Source: CAJXMH01 sp964001305 (GTDB taxonomy: Bacteria > Bacteroidota > Bacteroidia > Flavobacteriales_E > Vicingaceae). Taken from it: 64,000 nucleotides of DNA. The translations under genes and the position numbers were made by a program. Below, in pieces: positions 25,118 through 33,934 of this stretch (its first letter is position 1; every line of letters begins with the position of its first letter). The notes beneath the pieces were generated by a model. It did no database searches. It saw only the letters and a program-made list of their open reading frames with translations, and was not told where the DNA came from. The stretch lies in the NCBI GenBank assembly GCA_964001305.1, contig CAXFAI010000011.1, positions 58,927 through 122,926 of the forward strand, in the 5' to 3' direction.

Positions 25118-27073
25118 TTGGAAACGAAAAGAGACAAAAGAATCCTTTTGGTTGGTAATCCAAATTCAGGAAAGTCAACACTATTTAATGCTTTAACAGG
25201 ACTGAATCAACGAATTGGTAATTTCCCTGGGGTTACCGTTGAGAAAAAGATTGGATACACCAAAGTAGATCAAAAGCAAAAGATAGAGATTGTAGACTTA
25301 CCTGGAACTTACAGCTTAGTGCCACGTTCAGAAGATGAAAAGGTAACCTACGATTACTTGATGAATCACAATCGCGATGACAAAGAAGAAATTATCGTCA
25401 TTGTTGCAGATGCTTCAAGCTTAAAGAGGAATTTGCTTTTGGTCACTCAAATGATAGATTTAGAGCATCCAACCATTCTAGTGCTAAACATGATGGATAT
25501 TGTTGAACGTAATAAGCAAAGTATTGATGTTAAAGGTCTAGAAAAAGAATTGGGAGTACCTATTGTTGCAATGAATGCAAGAATAGGAAAAGGTTTAGAT
25601 CAATTAAAAGAGCGCATTGCAAATTACACCTACCAAAAGGCTCCTAAAATAGTTGAAGAACACCAAAGTAAAGATCCTCTAAACAATACAGTAGAGCGAT
25701 TCAAACGTATCAAAAGTATTTTAGCAAAAACACTACAATCAGATGGACCAGCTAAAACGGCTGAAACCACCCGAAAGATTGACCAAGTTTTTACGCATTC
25801 AGTTTGGGGATTTGTCATTTTCCTTTTTATTCTCTTCCTAATATTTCAAGCCATTTTTTCTTGGTCCACCTACCCTATGGATTGGATTGAAAACGGCTTT
25901 CTAGTATTTGGAGAGTTCGTTTCTAATACTTTACCTGAAGGGATTTTAAATGATTTGATCGTTGAGGGAATCATTGCAGGTTTGGGCGGAATTGTCATTT
26001 TTATTCCTCAAATCGCTTTGCTTTTTATGTTTATTGCCATTTTAGAAGACACCGGTTATCTATCAAGAGTAAGTTACTTAACAGATACTGTTTTGAAGAA
26101 ATTTGGCTTAAACGGACGGTCAATCATTCCACTCTTAGGTGGCGCAGCATGTGCTGTACCTGCTATTATGAGTGCCCGAACTATTAGCAACAAAAAAGAA
26201 CGACTACTTACCATATTTGTAACCCCACTCATTAGTTGTTCAGCTAGAATTCCTGTTTACACTTTGCTCATTGCCTTGGTTATCCCAGCTGAAAAGCAGT
26301 TGTATGGGTTTAATTTACAAGGTGTAGTGATGATGGGACTTTACTTACTTGGTTTTTTTGCCGCACTCGGAACTGCTTTTCTACTAAAATATTGGGTTAA
26401 AACAGATGAACGAAGCCATTTCATTATGGAACTTCCCATTTACCGCATGCCTAGATGGAAAAATGTAGGCATGACGATTTACAATAAAGTCAAAGTATTT
26501 TTATTTGAAGCAGGTAAAATAATCATAGCTGTTTCCATTGTCTTATGGGTATTGTCTTCTTATGGTCCTGGAGACCAAATGGCTAAAATTGATCAGAAAT
26601 ATGAGAAAATTGAACTTCAATCTGAAGAAGACCTAGGCAAGAATCAAGGTCAAATTGCCAACGAAAAACTAGAAGCTTCTTACGCTGGGCACATTGGGAA
26701 GTTTATCGAACCTGCCATTAAACCACTAGGATTTGATTGGAAAATTGGAATTTCCATCATCACCTCTTTTGCTGCTAGAGAAGTTTTTGTGGGCACTATG
26801 GCAACCTTGTATAGCGTAGGGGATGAAGAAAATACAGCCTCGATTAAAGAAAAAATGGCGAGAGCTACCAATCCAACAACGGGTGAAAAAATATATACCA
26901 AAGCGACAGGTTATTCCCTACTAATATTCTATGCTTTTGCCTTACAATGCATGGCCACAGTAGCCATTGTAGTAAAAGAAACAGGCGGTTGGAAGTGGCC
27001 CATCATTCAATTGGTGTATATGGGCGCTTTAGCCTACTTTGCTAGCCTTTTGGTTTTTCAGCTGTTTTCATAA
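25118..27073 (+). CDS. feoB: Ferrous iron transporter FeoB
   Basis: 651 residues, slightly shorter than typical. N-terminal G domain: VGNPNSGKSTLFNALTG (G1), VDLPGTYSLVP (G3) and LNMMDI (G4). A cytoplasmic spacer (about 170-215) precedes the membrane domain, with two gate regions including GLNGRSIIPLLGGAACAVPAIM and TSFAAREVFVGTMATLY, whose Cys and Glu belong to the permeation path. Imports Fe2+ through the inner membrane. TTG start four bases after feoA. Expected to be induced by low iron through the operator at 24867. The SprT-like gene follows with no gap. Confidence 0.95.
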   Translation: METKRDKRILLVGNPNSGKSTLFNALTGLNQRIGNFPGVTVEKKIGYTKVDQKQKIEIVDLPGTYSLVPRSEDEKVTYDYLMNHNRDDKEEIIVIVADASSLKRNLLLVTQMIDLEHPTILVLNMMDIVERNKQSIDVKGLEKELGVPIVAMNARIGKGLDQLKERIANYTYQKAPKIVEEHQSKDPLNNTVERFKRIKSILAKTLQSDGPAKTAETTRKIDQVFTHSVWGFVIFLFILFLIFQAIFSWSTYPMDWIENGFLVFGEFVSNTLPEGILNDLIVEGIIAGLGGIVIFIPQIALLFMFIAILEDTGYLSRVSYLTDTVLKKFGLNGRSIIPLLGGAACAVPAIMSARTISNKKERLLTIFVTPLISCSARIPVYTLLIALVIPAEKQLYGFNLQGVVMMGLYLLGFFAALGTAFLLKYWVKTDERSHFIMELPIYRMPRWKNVGMTIYNKVKVFLFEAGKIIIAVSIVLWVLSSYGPGDQMAKIDQKYEKIELQSEEDLGKNQGQIANEKLEASYAGHIGKFIEPAIKPLGFDWKIGISIITSFAAREVFVGTMATLYSVGDEENTASIKEKMARATNPTTGEKIYTKATGYSLLIFYAFALQCMATVAIVVKETGGWKWPIIQLVYMGALAYFASLLVFQLFS

Positions 27074-27676
27074 ATGTCGAAAGTTTTATTGAAATACATT
27101 CCTGAAGAAGCTCTTCCTCTGGTTGCAGAATGGCTCAAAAAATACCATTTACACCTCAGAATAAGCAAAAGCAGAAAAACCAAACTTGGCGATTTTAGAC
27201 CGGCTTATCAAGGAAAACCAGCTAGAATCTCAGTGAATGGCGACTTAAATCCATTTCATTTTATCATTACTTTAACACATGAGGTAGCTCATGCTGCTGT
27301 ATGGGAAAAACACAAACGAAAGGCCTTACCACACGGCCTAGAATGGCAAAATACCTATGCAGAAATGTTGAACCAAATGAGGCAGATTGTTGATTTTCCA
27401 GAGCAGGTCCAAAAGGCACTTCAACAGCATTTATATCGTCCGAAGGCTTCTAGTTGTAGCGACCCTATTTTGTACAAAGCACTAAAAAGTATTGACCAAC
27501 CAAATGACCTTCAATTACTCGAAGAGCTTAAAGAAGGCAGTTACTTTAGCTTTCACGAAAGCAGACATTTTAAAAAAGGAAAAAAACGAAGAACACGTTT
27601 TGAATGCATAGATTTAAACAACAAACGGCTTTATCTGATTAGTGGATTGGCTGAAGTAAAGCTTATAGAAAAGTGA
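27074..27676 (+). CDS. SprT-like zinc metalloprotease domain protein
   Basis: 200 residues. Seen: FIITLTHEVAHAAVWEKH with the HExxH zinc motif near residue 72, and a later HGLEWQNTYAEM that fits the third-ligand region of SprT-like proteins (usually H-GxxW). The family includes eukaryotic Spartan, which digests DNA-protein crosslinks; the bacterial role is not settled. Begins directly at the feoB stop codon, so probably cotranscribed, without an evident functional link to iron. Confidence 0.85.
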   Translation: MSKVLLKYIPEEALPLVAEWLKKYHLHLRISKSRKTKLGDFRPAYQGKPARISVNGDLNPFHFIITLTHEVAHAAVWEKHKRKALPHGLEWQNTYAEMLNQMRQIVDFPEQVQKALQQHLYRPKASSCSDPILYKALKSIDQPNDLQLLEELKEGSYFSFHESRHFKKGKKRRTRFECIDLNNKRLYLISGLAEVKLIEK

Positions 27677-27722
27677 TTTTTTCCTTTCGTGTATAATGGA
27701 GGAATCAGACTTTGTAAATCAC

Positions 27723-27730
27723 TACTTTTG
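27723..27730 (+). promoter_or_regulatory. -7 promoter element of manC
   Basis: TACTTTTG, an exact TAnnTTTG match, 21 bases before the preferred manC ATG. No TTG at the usual distance upstream. Confidence 0.4.
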
Positions 27731-27751
27731 AAAACCAAACAAAGAAGAAAA

Positions 27752-28831
27752 ATGGAACGTAAGAACAACTATTGTGTGATCATGGCAGGAGGTATTGGCA
27801 GTAGATTTTGGCCAATGAGCAGAACACAATTTCCAAAACAGTTTATCGATATATTAGGAACCGGTCAAACGCTTATTCAGCAAACTTTTGACCGCTTGGA
27901 GAAGTTGGTTCCCAAAGAGAATATTTTAATTGTTACAAATGAATTATACAAACAATTAGTAATTGACCAATTGGGCGTTGCAGAAGATCAAGTTCTGTGT
28001 GAACCAAGTAGAAGAAATACAGCACCTTGCATTGCTTTTGCTAATTATAAAATTGCCAAGCAAAATCCCAATGCAAACATCATTGTAGCACCTGCTGATC
28101 ATTTGATTTTAAAGGAGCAAAAGTTTGTTGAGGTCATGGAAAAAGCCTTGAGTTTTACGGCTGAAAATGATGCTTTGGTAACCCTTGGAATTAGTCCGAG
28201 TAGACCGGATACTGGATACGGTTACATTCAATTTGACGATAGCGACGATGCTGACATTAAGAAAGTAAAAACCTTTACTGAAAAACCCGATTTAGAATTA
28301 GCCAAGCAGTTTTTAGAAAGTGGTGACTTTAGCTGGAATTCTGGCATGTTTATTTGGAGTTTAGCTTCAATCAACAAAGCCTTTGAAAATTTACTCCCAG
28401 AAATGGATAGCCTTTTTAAAGAGCAAAAAGATGCATTTCATACCGCTGATGAAACGGAAGCCATTGAACAAATTTATTCTGTTTGTAAGAGTATTAGTAT
28501 AGATTATGGCATTATGGAAAAATCTGAAAATGTTTACGTGATAAGCGCAGACATTGGTTGGTCAGATTTGGGAACATGGGGGTCTATTTACACACATCTA
28601 GACCATGATGACCATAGAAATGCTGTAGTTGGTAAAAATGTAATGCTCTATGATTCGGAAGATTGCATAGTAAGTGTTCCTAAAGACAAATTAGTAGTCC
28701 TCCAAGGATTGAAGGACTACATCGTTGTTGAAGCTCATGACACTTTGTTGGTTTGCAAAAAAGAAGATGAGCAAAAAATCAAAGAATTTGTTACAGATAT
28801 AAAGCTTAATAAAGGAGAGAAATTTGTTTAG
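27752..28831 (+). CDS. manC: Mannose-1-phosphate guanylyltransferase
   Basis: 359 residues. Makes GDP-mannose from mannose-1-phosphate and GTP. Seen: VIMAGGIGSRFWPMSRTQFP with the nucleotide-binding signature and KQF, EPSRRNTAPCIAFA, PADHLI, TGYGYIQ, TEKPD, WNSGMFIW and the final SDLGTWGSIY. Single-domain form without the C-terminal phosphomannose isomerase domain. The frame extends upstream to 27689, but the ATG at 27752 gives the usual N-terminus and lies behind a promoter element. GDP-mannose would feed the surface polysaccharide genes seen elsewhere in the window. Confidence 0.94.
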   Translation: MERKNNYCVIMAGGIGSRFWPMSRTQFPKQFIDILGTGQTLIQQTFDRLEKLVPKENILIVTNELYKQLVIDQLGVAEDQVLCEPSRRNTAPCIAFANYKIAKQNPNANIIVAPADHLILKEQKFVEVMEKALSFTAENDALVTLGISPSRPDTGYGYIQFDDSDDADIKKVKTFTEKPDLELAKQFLESGDFSWNSGMFIWSLASINKAFENLLPEMDSLFKEQKDAFHTADETEAIEQIYSVCKSISIDYGIMEKSENVYVISADIGWSDLGTWGSIYTHLDHDDHRNAVVGKNVMLYDSEDCIVSVPKDKLVVLQGLKDYIVVEAHDTLLVCKKEDEQKIKEFVTDIKLNKGEKFV

Positions 28832-28842
28832 TATCTCCTTTA
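28810..28842. terminator. Possible bidirectional terminator between manC and the SulP gene
   Basis: TAAAGGAGA (28810-28818) pairs with TCTCCTTTA (28834-28842) over a 15-base loop and overlaps both stop regions of the convergent genes. There is no strong T-run on either side. Confidence 0.45.
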
Positions 28843-30396
28843 ATAATCCGCTTCTCGGTATTTAATTTTTCCTGTTTTAACTGTTACTTTAATGCCCTTT
28901 TCTTCGGCAATTGTTTTACTAAAATTGCCAATAATTTCGAGTACATCGTAGTCTACTCTTACTGAATCAGTCATGTCAATTTCTACTTCAGTATTAGCTT
29001 CAATCTTATTTAGCTCTTGCTGAATGGCCGCTTTATTTAGGAATGAAACTTCTTCAGACAATTTCATCTGAATTTTATTTCCACCTTGATCGCTCTCTTT
29101 TTTATGTAAGAAGAAAGAATTCTGGAAGTTATCCAACAAAATCATAAACATGGCTACTCCAACTCCTAGACCGATACCAATTAGCAAATCAGTAAAAACA
29201 ATACCCAAAATGGTAATAACAAAAGGTAGAAATTGTTTTGGCCCAAGGCTATACATTTTCTGAAACAAACTAGGTTTAGCTAATTTAAATCCTACCACAA
29301 AAAGCACACTCGCTAATACGGCAAGTGGCACATAATTGAGCACCTTAGGAATTAGAATAACACTAAACAGCAATAAAAAGCCATGAATAATAGCCGACAT
29401 TTTTGTTTTTCCACCAGATTGAATATTAGCTGAACTTCGTACAATCACTTGGGTAACTGGCAAACCTCCAATTAAGCCAGAAACCATGTTTCCGGCCCCT
29501 TGAGCTAATAGTTCTCTATTAGTTGGTGTCACTCTTTTCTTAGGATCTAACTTATCGGTAGCTTCTACACTTAATAAAGTTTCTAAACTAGCCACTACTG
29601 CAATTGTAATGGCTACTACATAAATCTGTGGATTTCCAAGCTGACTAAAATCTGGCAAGGTAAACTGCCCAAAAAAGGAACTCATGCTTTCGGCTACTGG
29701 TACACTCACCAAATGACCTTTTTCAATCGCCCACTCTGGGAAATAAGCGGAAGTTACAATTTGGTAGATGATACCAAAGGCAACCGCAACAATTGGCCCT
29801 TGAATAATGGTAAAAACCTTTGCTTTCTTCATCAATACTTTTTCCCAAAAAATGAGAATAAACAAGGCAACAACTGATACCAATAAGGCAGGAGGTGAAA
29901 TATAATCTAGCATATTAATTAGCTCCGAAAAGGTATTTTCCCCATCTGGTTGAGAAAAGCCTAAATCACCTTCATAGTCCGCATCGTAACCAAATGCATG
30001 TGGAATTTGCTTTAAAATAATAATGATTCCAATACCACTTAGCATTCCTTTAATCACAGATGACGGAAAATAGTAGCCGATTATTCCTGCTCTTAAAACA
30101 CCTAAAATAATCTGTAATAAACCGCCAATCATAACGGCCAATAAAAAGGTTTCATAGGCTCCTAAATCTTGAATGGCATTCAATACAATAACGGCTAGTC
30201 CAGCAGCGGGGCCACTCACTCCTAAAGCGGATCCACTAAATATCCCCACTACAATTCCTCCAACAATACCGGCTATTAAACCAGAAAAAAGTGGTGCTCC
30301 ACTTGCTAATGCAATTCCTAAACAAAGCGGAATTGCAACAAAAAATACAACTATACTCGCTGGTAAGTCATTTTTTAGATTTTTAAATAAATCCAT
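28840..30396 (-). CDS. SulP family anion transporter with STAS domain
   Basis: 518 residues. Seen: DLPASIVVFFVAIPLCLGIALASGAP at the start (first transmembrane helix), SGSALGVSGPAAGLAVIV, VASLETLLSVEATDKLDP and GLIGGLPVTQVIVRSSANIQSGG, all SLC26/SulP motifs; the last stretch includes the anion-site helix. A C-terminal STAS domain covers about 430-518. Members carry sulfate, bicarbonate or other anions across the inner membrane. The substrate cannot be read from sequence; bicarbonate (BicA-like) and sulfate are both possible, and neither a carbonic anhydrase nor cysH is adjacent. Confidence 0.9.
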   Translation of the reverse strand: MDLFKNLKNDLPASIVVFFVAIPLCLGIALASGAPLFSGLIAGIVGGIVVGIFSGSALGVSGPAAGLAVIVLNAIQDLGAYETFLLAVMIGGLLQIILGVLRAGIIGYYFPSSVIKGMLSGIGIIIILKQIPHAFGYDADYEGDLGFSQPDGENTFSELINMLDYISPPALLVSVVALFILIFWEKVLMKKAKVFTIIQGPIVAVAFGIIYQIVTSAYFPEWAIEKGHLVSVPVAESMSSFFGQFTLPDFSQLGNPQIYVVAITIAVVASLETLLSVEATDKLDPKKRVTPTNRELLAQGAGNMVSGLIGGLPVTQVIVRSSANIQSGGKTKMSAIIHGFLLLFSVILIPKVLNYVPLAVLASVLFVVGFKLAKPSLFQKMYSLGPKQFLPFVITILGIVFTDLLIGIGLGVGVAMFMILLDNFQNSFFLHKKESDQGGNKIQMKLSEEVSFLNKAAIQQELNKIEANTEVEIDMTDSVRVDYDVLEIIGNFSKTIAEEKGIKVTVKTGKIKYREADY

Positions 30397-30470
30397 TGCT
30401 TAAAATGTTTTGTCCTCAATTTTTGTATTAAGGACTAAATGAAAAAAGTAATTAATAATTTGATGAATAT

Positions 30471-30794
30471 TTAAGCAATGTACTCTGGAGGAGGGGTAGC
30501 CACTTCTATAAAATCAAAATCCCATTTTTGATAATACCTATGAAAAGCCGTTAAATGCCTAGCGCTATATTGTATTTCTAAGAAGTTCTCAGCTTGTTTT
30601 TCAAAAGCCTCTTTAACTTCTTTCACTTCATTGTTCGAGGTTTCGTTTTCCTCTTCCTGGGTAGCCACATTGATTGTAATTCGCTGTTCACCTAATAAGT
30701 TTGTGAAATAAGACAAACTTTGGATAGCAGACAAGCCAAAAAAAGTGAAGGTGGAAACCAACAACATCAGATATGTCTTTGTAATGAACTTCAT
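30471..30794 (-). CDS. Exported or membrane-anchored protein, function unknown
   Basis: 107 residues. The N-terminal hydrophobic stretch (LMLLVSTFTFFGLSAI) is a signal or anchor, then a Glu/Asn-rich acidic stretch (EEENETSNNEVKEVKEAFEKQ, shown only in part), and a C-terminal HLTAFHRYYQKWDFDF segment ending ATPPPEYIA. No known domain. ATG start at 30794, own transcription unit between a lipoprotein gene and the SulP gene on the same strand. Confidence 0.55.
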   Translation of the reverse strand: MKFITKTYLMLLVSTFTFFGLSAIQSLSYFTNLLGEQRITINVATQEEENETSNNEVKEVKEAFEKQAENFLEIQYSARHLTAFHRYYQKWDFDFIEVATPPPEYIA

Positions 30795-30853
30795 CGTTTT
30801 GCTGCCTTTTGAATAGCTCGACTAAGTTACATCTTTAGAAGAAAAAGAGCGAA

Positions 30854-31888
30854 TTATGGTTTAATAAATGAAATGCGATAAATTTCCCCTTTTGAACCTG
30901 CTGCCCATAAAGTTGAAGAATTGGGAGAAAATTGAGCCGTATTTATATTCACATCACTTCTTTTAGACCAACTTAGCCCATCATCTGCAGAAAGCTCAAT
31001 ACCATTGGTTCCTGCTGCTAACCACAACTTTAAAAAAGAAGAATAAGTTACAATTGACCGATAACCGTGAACTTCTCCACCCTTGGTCCAACTTTTTCCT
31101 TGGTCTTTAGAAATGACTACTTGATAGCTAGAATCTACTTTGGCATAGTCACCACCAACCGCAATAATAGAAGTGCCTCCTTGCGCAATCGAATAGATTC
31201 CTCGACTCGACTTACCTCCCCCAAAATTGGTATTGTTGGCTTGCCAAACATTTCCTTTCGGTGAAGTAAATACACGACTCTTCTCTCCTCCCAAACCAAT
31301 GACATAACTTCCTTTTCTTGATGTGGTAATGCAAGAACCAGAGGCCGCAAAGCCATTCTCCAAATTAAGTGGCTTGGGCATATTATCACAGCTTATACGC
31401 TTCCAACTTTGACCAGCATCTAAGGTTTGTAAAATTAAATGGCAATCTCCTAGTCGATCGCCAAATATGATTCCTTGTTTTTTATTTTTAAAATGAACTG
31501 AATTCATAAATGCTGTTGAATCCTTGTTTTCATGAACCAAAATCCAAGTTTCTCCAGCATTTTTTGTTTTGTAGACTCGAGAAGGAAAACCAGCACTTAC
31601 AACTATTGCTTCTTCTGCTGAAAATGCATGCACATCTCTAAAGTCAAGCGAATCTTGATCGGGAGCAGAAATTAACTTCCATCCCTTTCCCCCATTTTTA
31701 GTTTGCAAAATGGTTCCATTGGCTCCACTCAACCAAACGATGTTTGAATCAACAACAGAGATTCCACGTAAACTATTTGTTGTTGGTGAATTCTGTTTTT
31801 CAATTTTTAATTCATACTCTTTGATTGGCACAAACTTTTGACCACAACTAAAACTGAAAATAAGTAACAAAATAACAATTGATCGCAT
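30854..31888 (-). CDS. Lipoprotein with BNR/Ycf48-like beta-propeller repeats
   Basis: 344 residues. Signal ending FSFSC, a lipobox. Repeated blades contain GKGWKLI, GETWILV, GQSWKRI, GKSWTKG and GLSWSKR, the S/T-x-D-x-G-x-x-W Asp-box type spaced about 45-55 residues, with AA-G or GANGTILQT strands between, as in Ycf48/Hcf136-like and BNR proteins. Probably a six- or seven-bladed propeller on the membrane surface; ligand unknown. The ATG lies at the end of the T-run of the fumC terminator, so the gene may depend on read-through or on a promoter I could not identify. Confidence 0.75.
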   Translation of the reverse strand: MRSIVILLLIFSFSCGQKFVPIKEYELKIEKQNSPTTNSLRGISVVDSNIVWLSGANGTILQTKNGGKGWKLISAPDQDSLDFRDVHAFSAEEAIVVSAGFPSRVYKTKNAGETWILVHENKDSTAFMNSVHFKNKKQGIIFGDRLGDCHLILQTLDAGQSWKRISCDNMPKPLNLENGFAASGSCITTSRKGSYVIGLGGEKSRVFTSPKGNVWQANNTNFGGGKSSRGIYSIAQGGTSIIAVGGDYAKVDSSYQVVISKDQGKSWTKGGEVHGYRSIVTYSSFLKLWLAAGTNGIELSADDGLSWSKRSDVNINTAQFSPNSSTLWAAGSKGEIYRISFIKP

Positions 31889-31913
31889 AAAAAATCCCGC
31901 ATTTAGCGGGATT
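31888..31913 (-). terminator. Rho-independent terminator of fumC
   Basis: Minus strand: AATCCCGC, loop TAAAT, GCGGGATT, then a T-run. The next gene's ATG overlaps the end of the T-run. Confidence 0.85.
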
Positions 31914-31940
31914 AAGTTAAGCTATTTTCAGTATTAATTT

Positions 31941-33341
31941 TTACTTCAAAGTACCAATCATTTTCATAGGATCTACCCATTCATCAAATTGATCTTCGGT
32001 TAAGTAACCCAAGTTTACTGCTTCTTCTTTCAGAGTTGTCCCATTTTCATGAGCCGTTTTAGCAATTTTTGAAGCTTTATCGTAGCCAATGTGTGTATTC
32101 AGTGCCGTCACCAACATTAAAGAATTATTCAAATTCTCTTTAATGTTCTTTTCGTTTGGCTCGATTCCTACCGCACAATTATCATTGAAAGAAACACAGG
32201 CATCACCGATTAAACGCGCTGATTCTAATAAATTTTTCGCCATCATGGGTTTGAAAACGTTTAACTCAAAGTGACCATTCATACCACCTGCAGCCACAGC
32301 CATGTCATTACCAATTACTTGAGCACATACCATGGTTATCGCCTCAGCTTGAGTTGGATTAACTTTTCCTGGCATAATTGAAGAACCAGGCTCATTGGCA
32401 GGAATGTTTAATTCTCCAATGCCACAACGTGGTCCTGAAGCCAACAAACGAATATCGTTGCCAATTTTCATTAAGCTAACAGCCAATTGCTTTAAAGCTC
32501 CATGCGTTTCAACAATGGCATCATGTGCCGCCAATGCTTCAAATTTGTTCTCAGCCGATTTAAAAGGCAAGCCAGTAAATTCAGCAATGTAATCAGCAAC
32601 TTTATTTGCATAACCTTCAGGCGTATTAATTCCTGTTCCTACGGCAGTGCCTCCTAAAGCAATCTCAGAAAGGTGATCTAAAGTGTTTCTCAAGGCTTTT
32701 AAACCATGGTCTAATTGCGACACATATCCTGAAAGCTCTTGACCAACCGTAAGTGGTGTAGCATCCATCAAATGGGTTCTACCAATTTTTACCACATTCA
32801 TAAAAGCCTCTGACTTGGCTTTTAAAGTATCGCGTAATTTTTCTACTCCGGGTATAGTCGTTTCAACCACCATTTTGTAGCAAGCAATGTGCATTCCGGT
32901 TGGAAAAGTATCGTTTGAAGATTGAGACTTATTCACATCGTCATTCGGATGGATAAAGCGCTCTCCTTCTCCTAACTTATTGCCTTGCAATACATGAGCT
33001 CGGTTTGCAATTACTTCATTGGTATTCATATTTGATTGGGTACCTGAACCAGTTTGCCAAACCACCAATGGAAATTGATCGTCCAATTTACCTGCTAATA
33101 TTTCATCGCAAACTTGACCAATTAAATCTCTCTTTTCAGTTGGTAAAACACCTAATTCCGCATTGGTGTAGGCAGCTGCTTTTTTTAAGTAGGCAAAACC
33201 TCGTACAATTTCTAAAGGCATTTGCTGCTTGCTATCGCCAATTTTAAAGTTATTTCTAGAGCGCTCTGTTTGTGCTCCCCAGTATTTTTCGGCAGGAACT
33301 TGAACATCTCCCAAACTATCTTTTTCAATTCTGTACTCCAT
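31941..33341 (-). CDS. fumC: Fumarate hydratase, class II
   Basis: 466 residues, the standard length. Interconverts fumarate and malate in the TCA cycle. Seen: EKYWGAQTERSRNNFKIG, TGSGTQSNMNTNEVIANRA, NDTFPTGMHIA, KIGRTHLMDATPLTVGQE, GGTAVGTGINTPEGY, and the family signature GSSIMPGKVNPTQAE with catalytic Ser. Cytoplasmic tetramer, needing no iron-sulfur cluster. Single gene with its own terminator. The small membrane protein gene at 33420 is divergent from it. Confidence 0.96.
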   Translation of the reverse strand: MEYRIEKDSLGDVQVPAEKYWGAQTERSRNNFKIGDSKQQMPLEIVRGFAYLKKAAAYTNAELGVLPTEKRDLIGQVCDEILAGKLDDQFPLVVWQTGSGTQSNMNTNEVIANRAHVLQGNKLGEGERFIHPNDDVNKSQSSNDTFPTGMHIACYKMVVETTIPGVEKLRDTLKAKSEAFMNVVKIGRTHLMDATPLTVGQELSGYVSQLDHGLKALRNTLDHLSEIALGGTAVGTGINTPEGYANKVADYIAEFTGLPFKSAENKFEALAAHDAIVETHGALKQLAVSLMKIGNDIRLLASGPRCGIGELNIPANEPGSSIMPGKVNPTQAEAITMVCAQVIGNDMAVAAGGMNGHFELNVFKPMMAKNLLESARLIGDACVSFNDNCAVGIEPNEKNIKENLNNSLMLVTALNTHIGYDKASKIAKTAHENGTTLKEEAVNLGYLTEDQFDEWVDPMKMIGTLK

Positions 33342-33419
33342 GTGAATTAGATTTTATTTTTTGATTCGTTATTTGCGGTAATTTATGCGTAAAATTGCAG
33401 AGAAATTTTATTCAAAGCT

Positions 33420-33584
33420 ATGTTTACAGCAGGTTTTTTATTGTTTTTAGCCATTTTTTCTTTGGCATTTTGGGTGTTGATTTTCTTATCTGCTTTTGCC
33501 CTACCTTATTCGATTACCATGTATGTAGTTGAAAAATTGAAAGGTGGCAAGCATTCTAAAGAAGAAACAGAAGAAGCAGCTTAA
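33420..33584 (+). CDS. Small membrane protein (54 residues), function unknown
   Basis: ATG to TAA frame encoding MFTAGFLLFLAIFSLAFWVLI and on, a single long hydrophobic segment covering residues 1-35, then a basic and acidic tail (KLKGGKHSKEETEEAA). The segment with internal Pro-Tyr may form one or two helices in the inner membrane. The ATG, the charged C-terminus and its place in the gap between fumC and the ArsC-like gene support a real gene. The stop overlaps the convergent ArsC gene end by four bases. Confidence 0.55.
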   Translation: MFTAGFLLFLAIFSLAFWVLIFLSAFALPYSITMYVVEKLKGGKHSKEETEEAA

Positions 33585-33919
33585 AAAAGCTCTTTCACTC
33601 TTTCCGGAGGTCTTCCAATAACAGCCTTATTTCCATTTACTACAATTGGTCGTTCGATTAATTTTGGATTTTCAATCATAATTTCAATCCATTCTTCCGG
33701 AGAAAACGCTTTTCCTTTGAATTTCTCTTTGTAAACAGCCTCTCCTTTTCTTAACAATTCTTCTGCTTGCATATTTAACTTGGCTAACAATTGTTTCAAT
33801 TCCTCAGCTGTCGGAACTTCTTTCAAGTATTCTACAATTTCAACGTCTTTGCCTTCTTCTTTAAGAATAGCAAGCGTTTCTCTGCTTTTTGTACAACGCG
33901 GGTTGTGGTAAATTTTCAT
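33581..33919 (-). CDS. ArsC/Spx family protein, arsenate reductase-like
   Basis: 112 residues, thioredoxin fold. Seen: YHNPRCTKSRETLAIL with the active-site Cys in CTKS, EYLKEVPTAEEL, LLRKGEAVYKE and ERPIVVNGNKAVIGRPPE, all typical of glutaredoxin-coupled arsenate reductases (ArsC). No other ars gene is nearby, so a general redox or uncharacterised role is also possible, as for many stand-alone members. Lies 15 bases downstream of prfB on the same strand. Confidence 0.88.
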   Translation of the reverse strand: MKIYHNPRCTKSRETLAILKEEGKDVEIVEYLKEVPTAEELKQLLAKLNMQAEELLRKGEAVYKEKFKGKAFSPEEWIEIMIENPKLIERPIVVNGNKAVIGRPPERVKELF

Positions 33920-33934
33920 TCTATATTTAAAGTT

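Noticed and set aside
33342..33419. Promoter for fumC
   Set aside because: No convincing TAnnTTTG on the minus strand; left unannotated.
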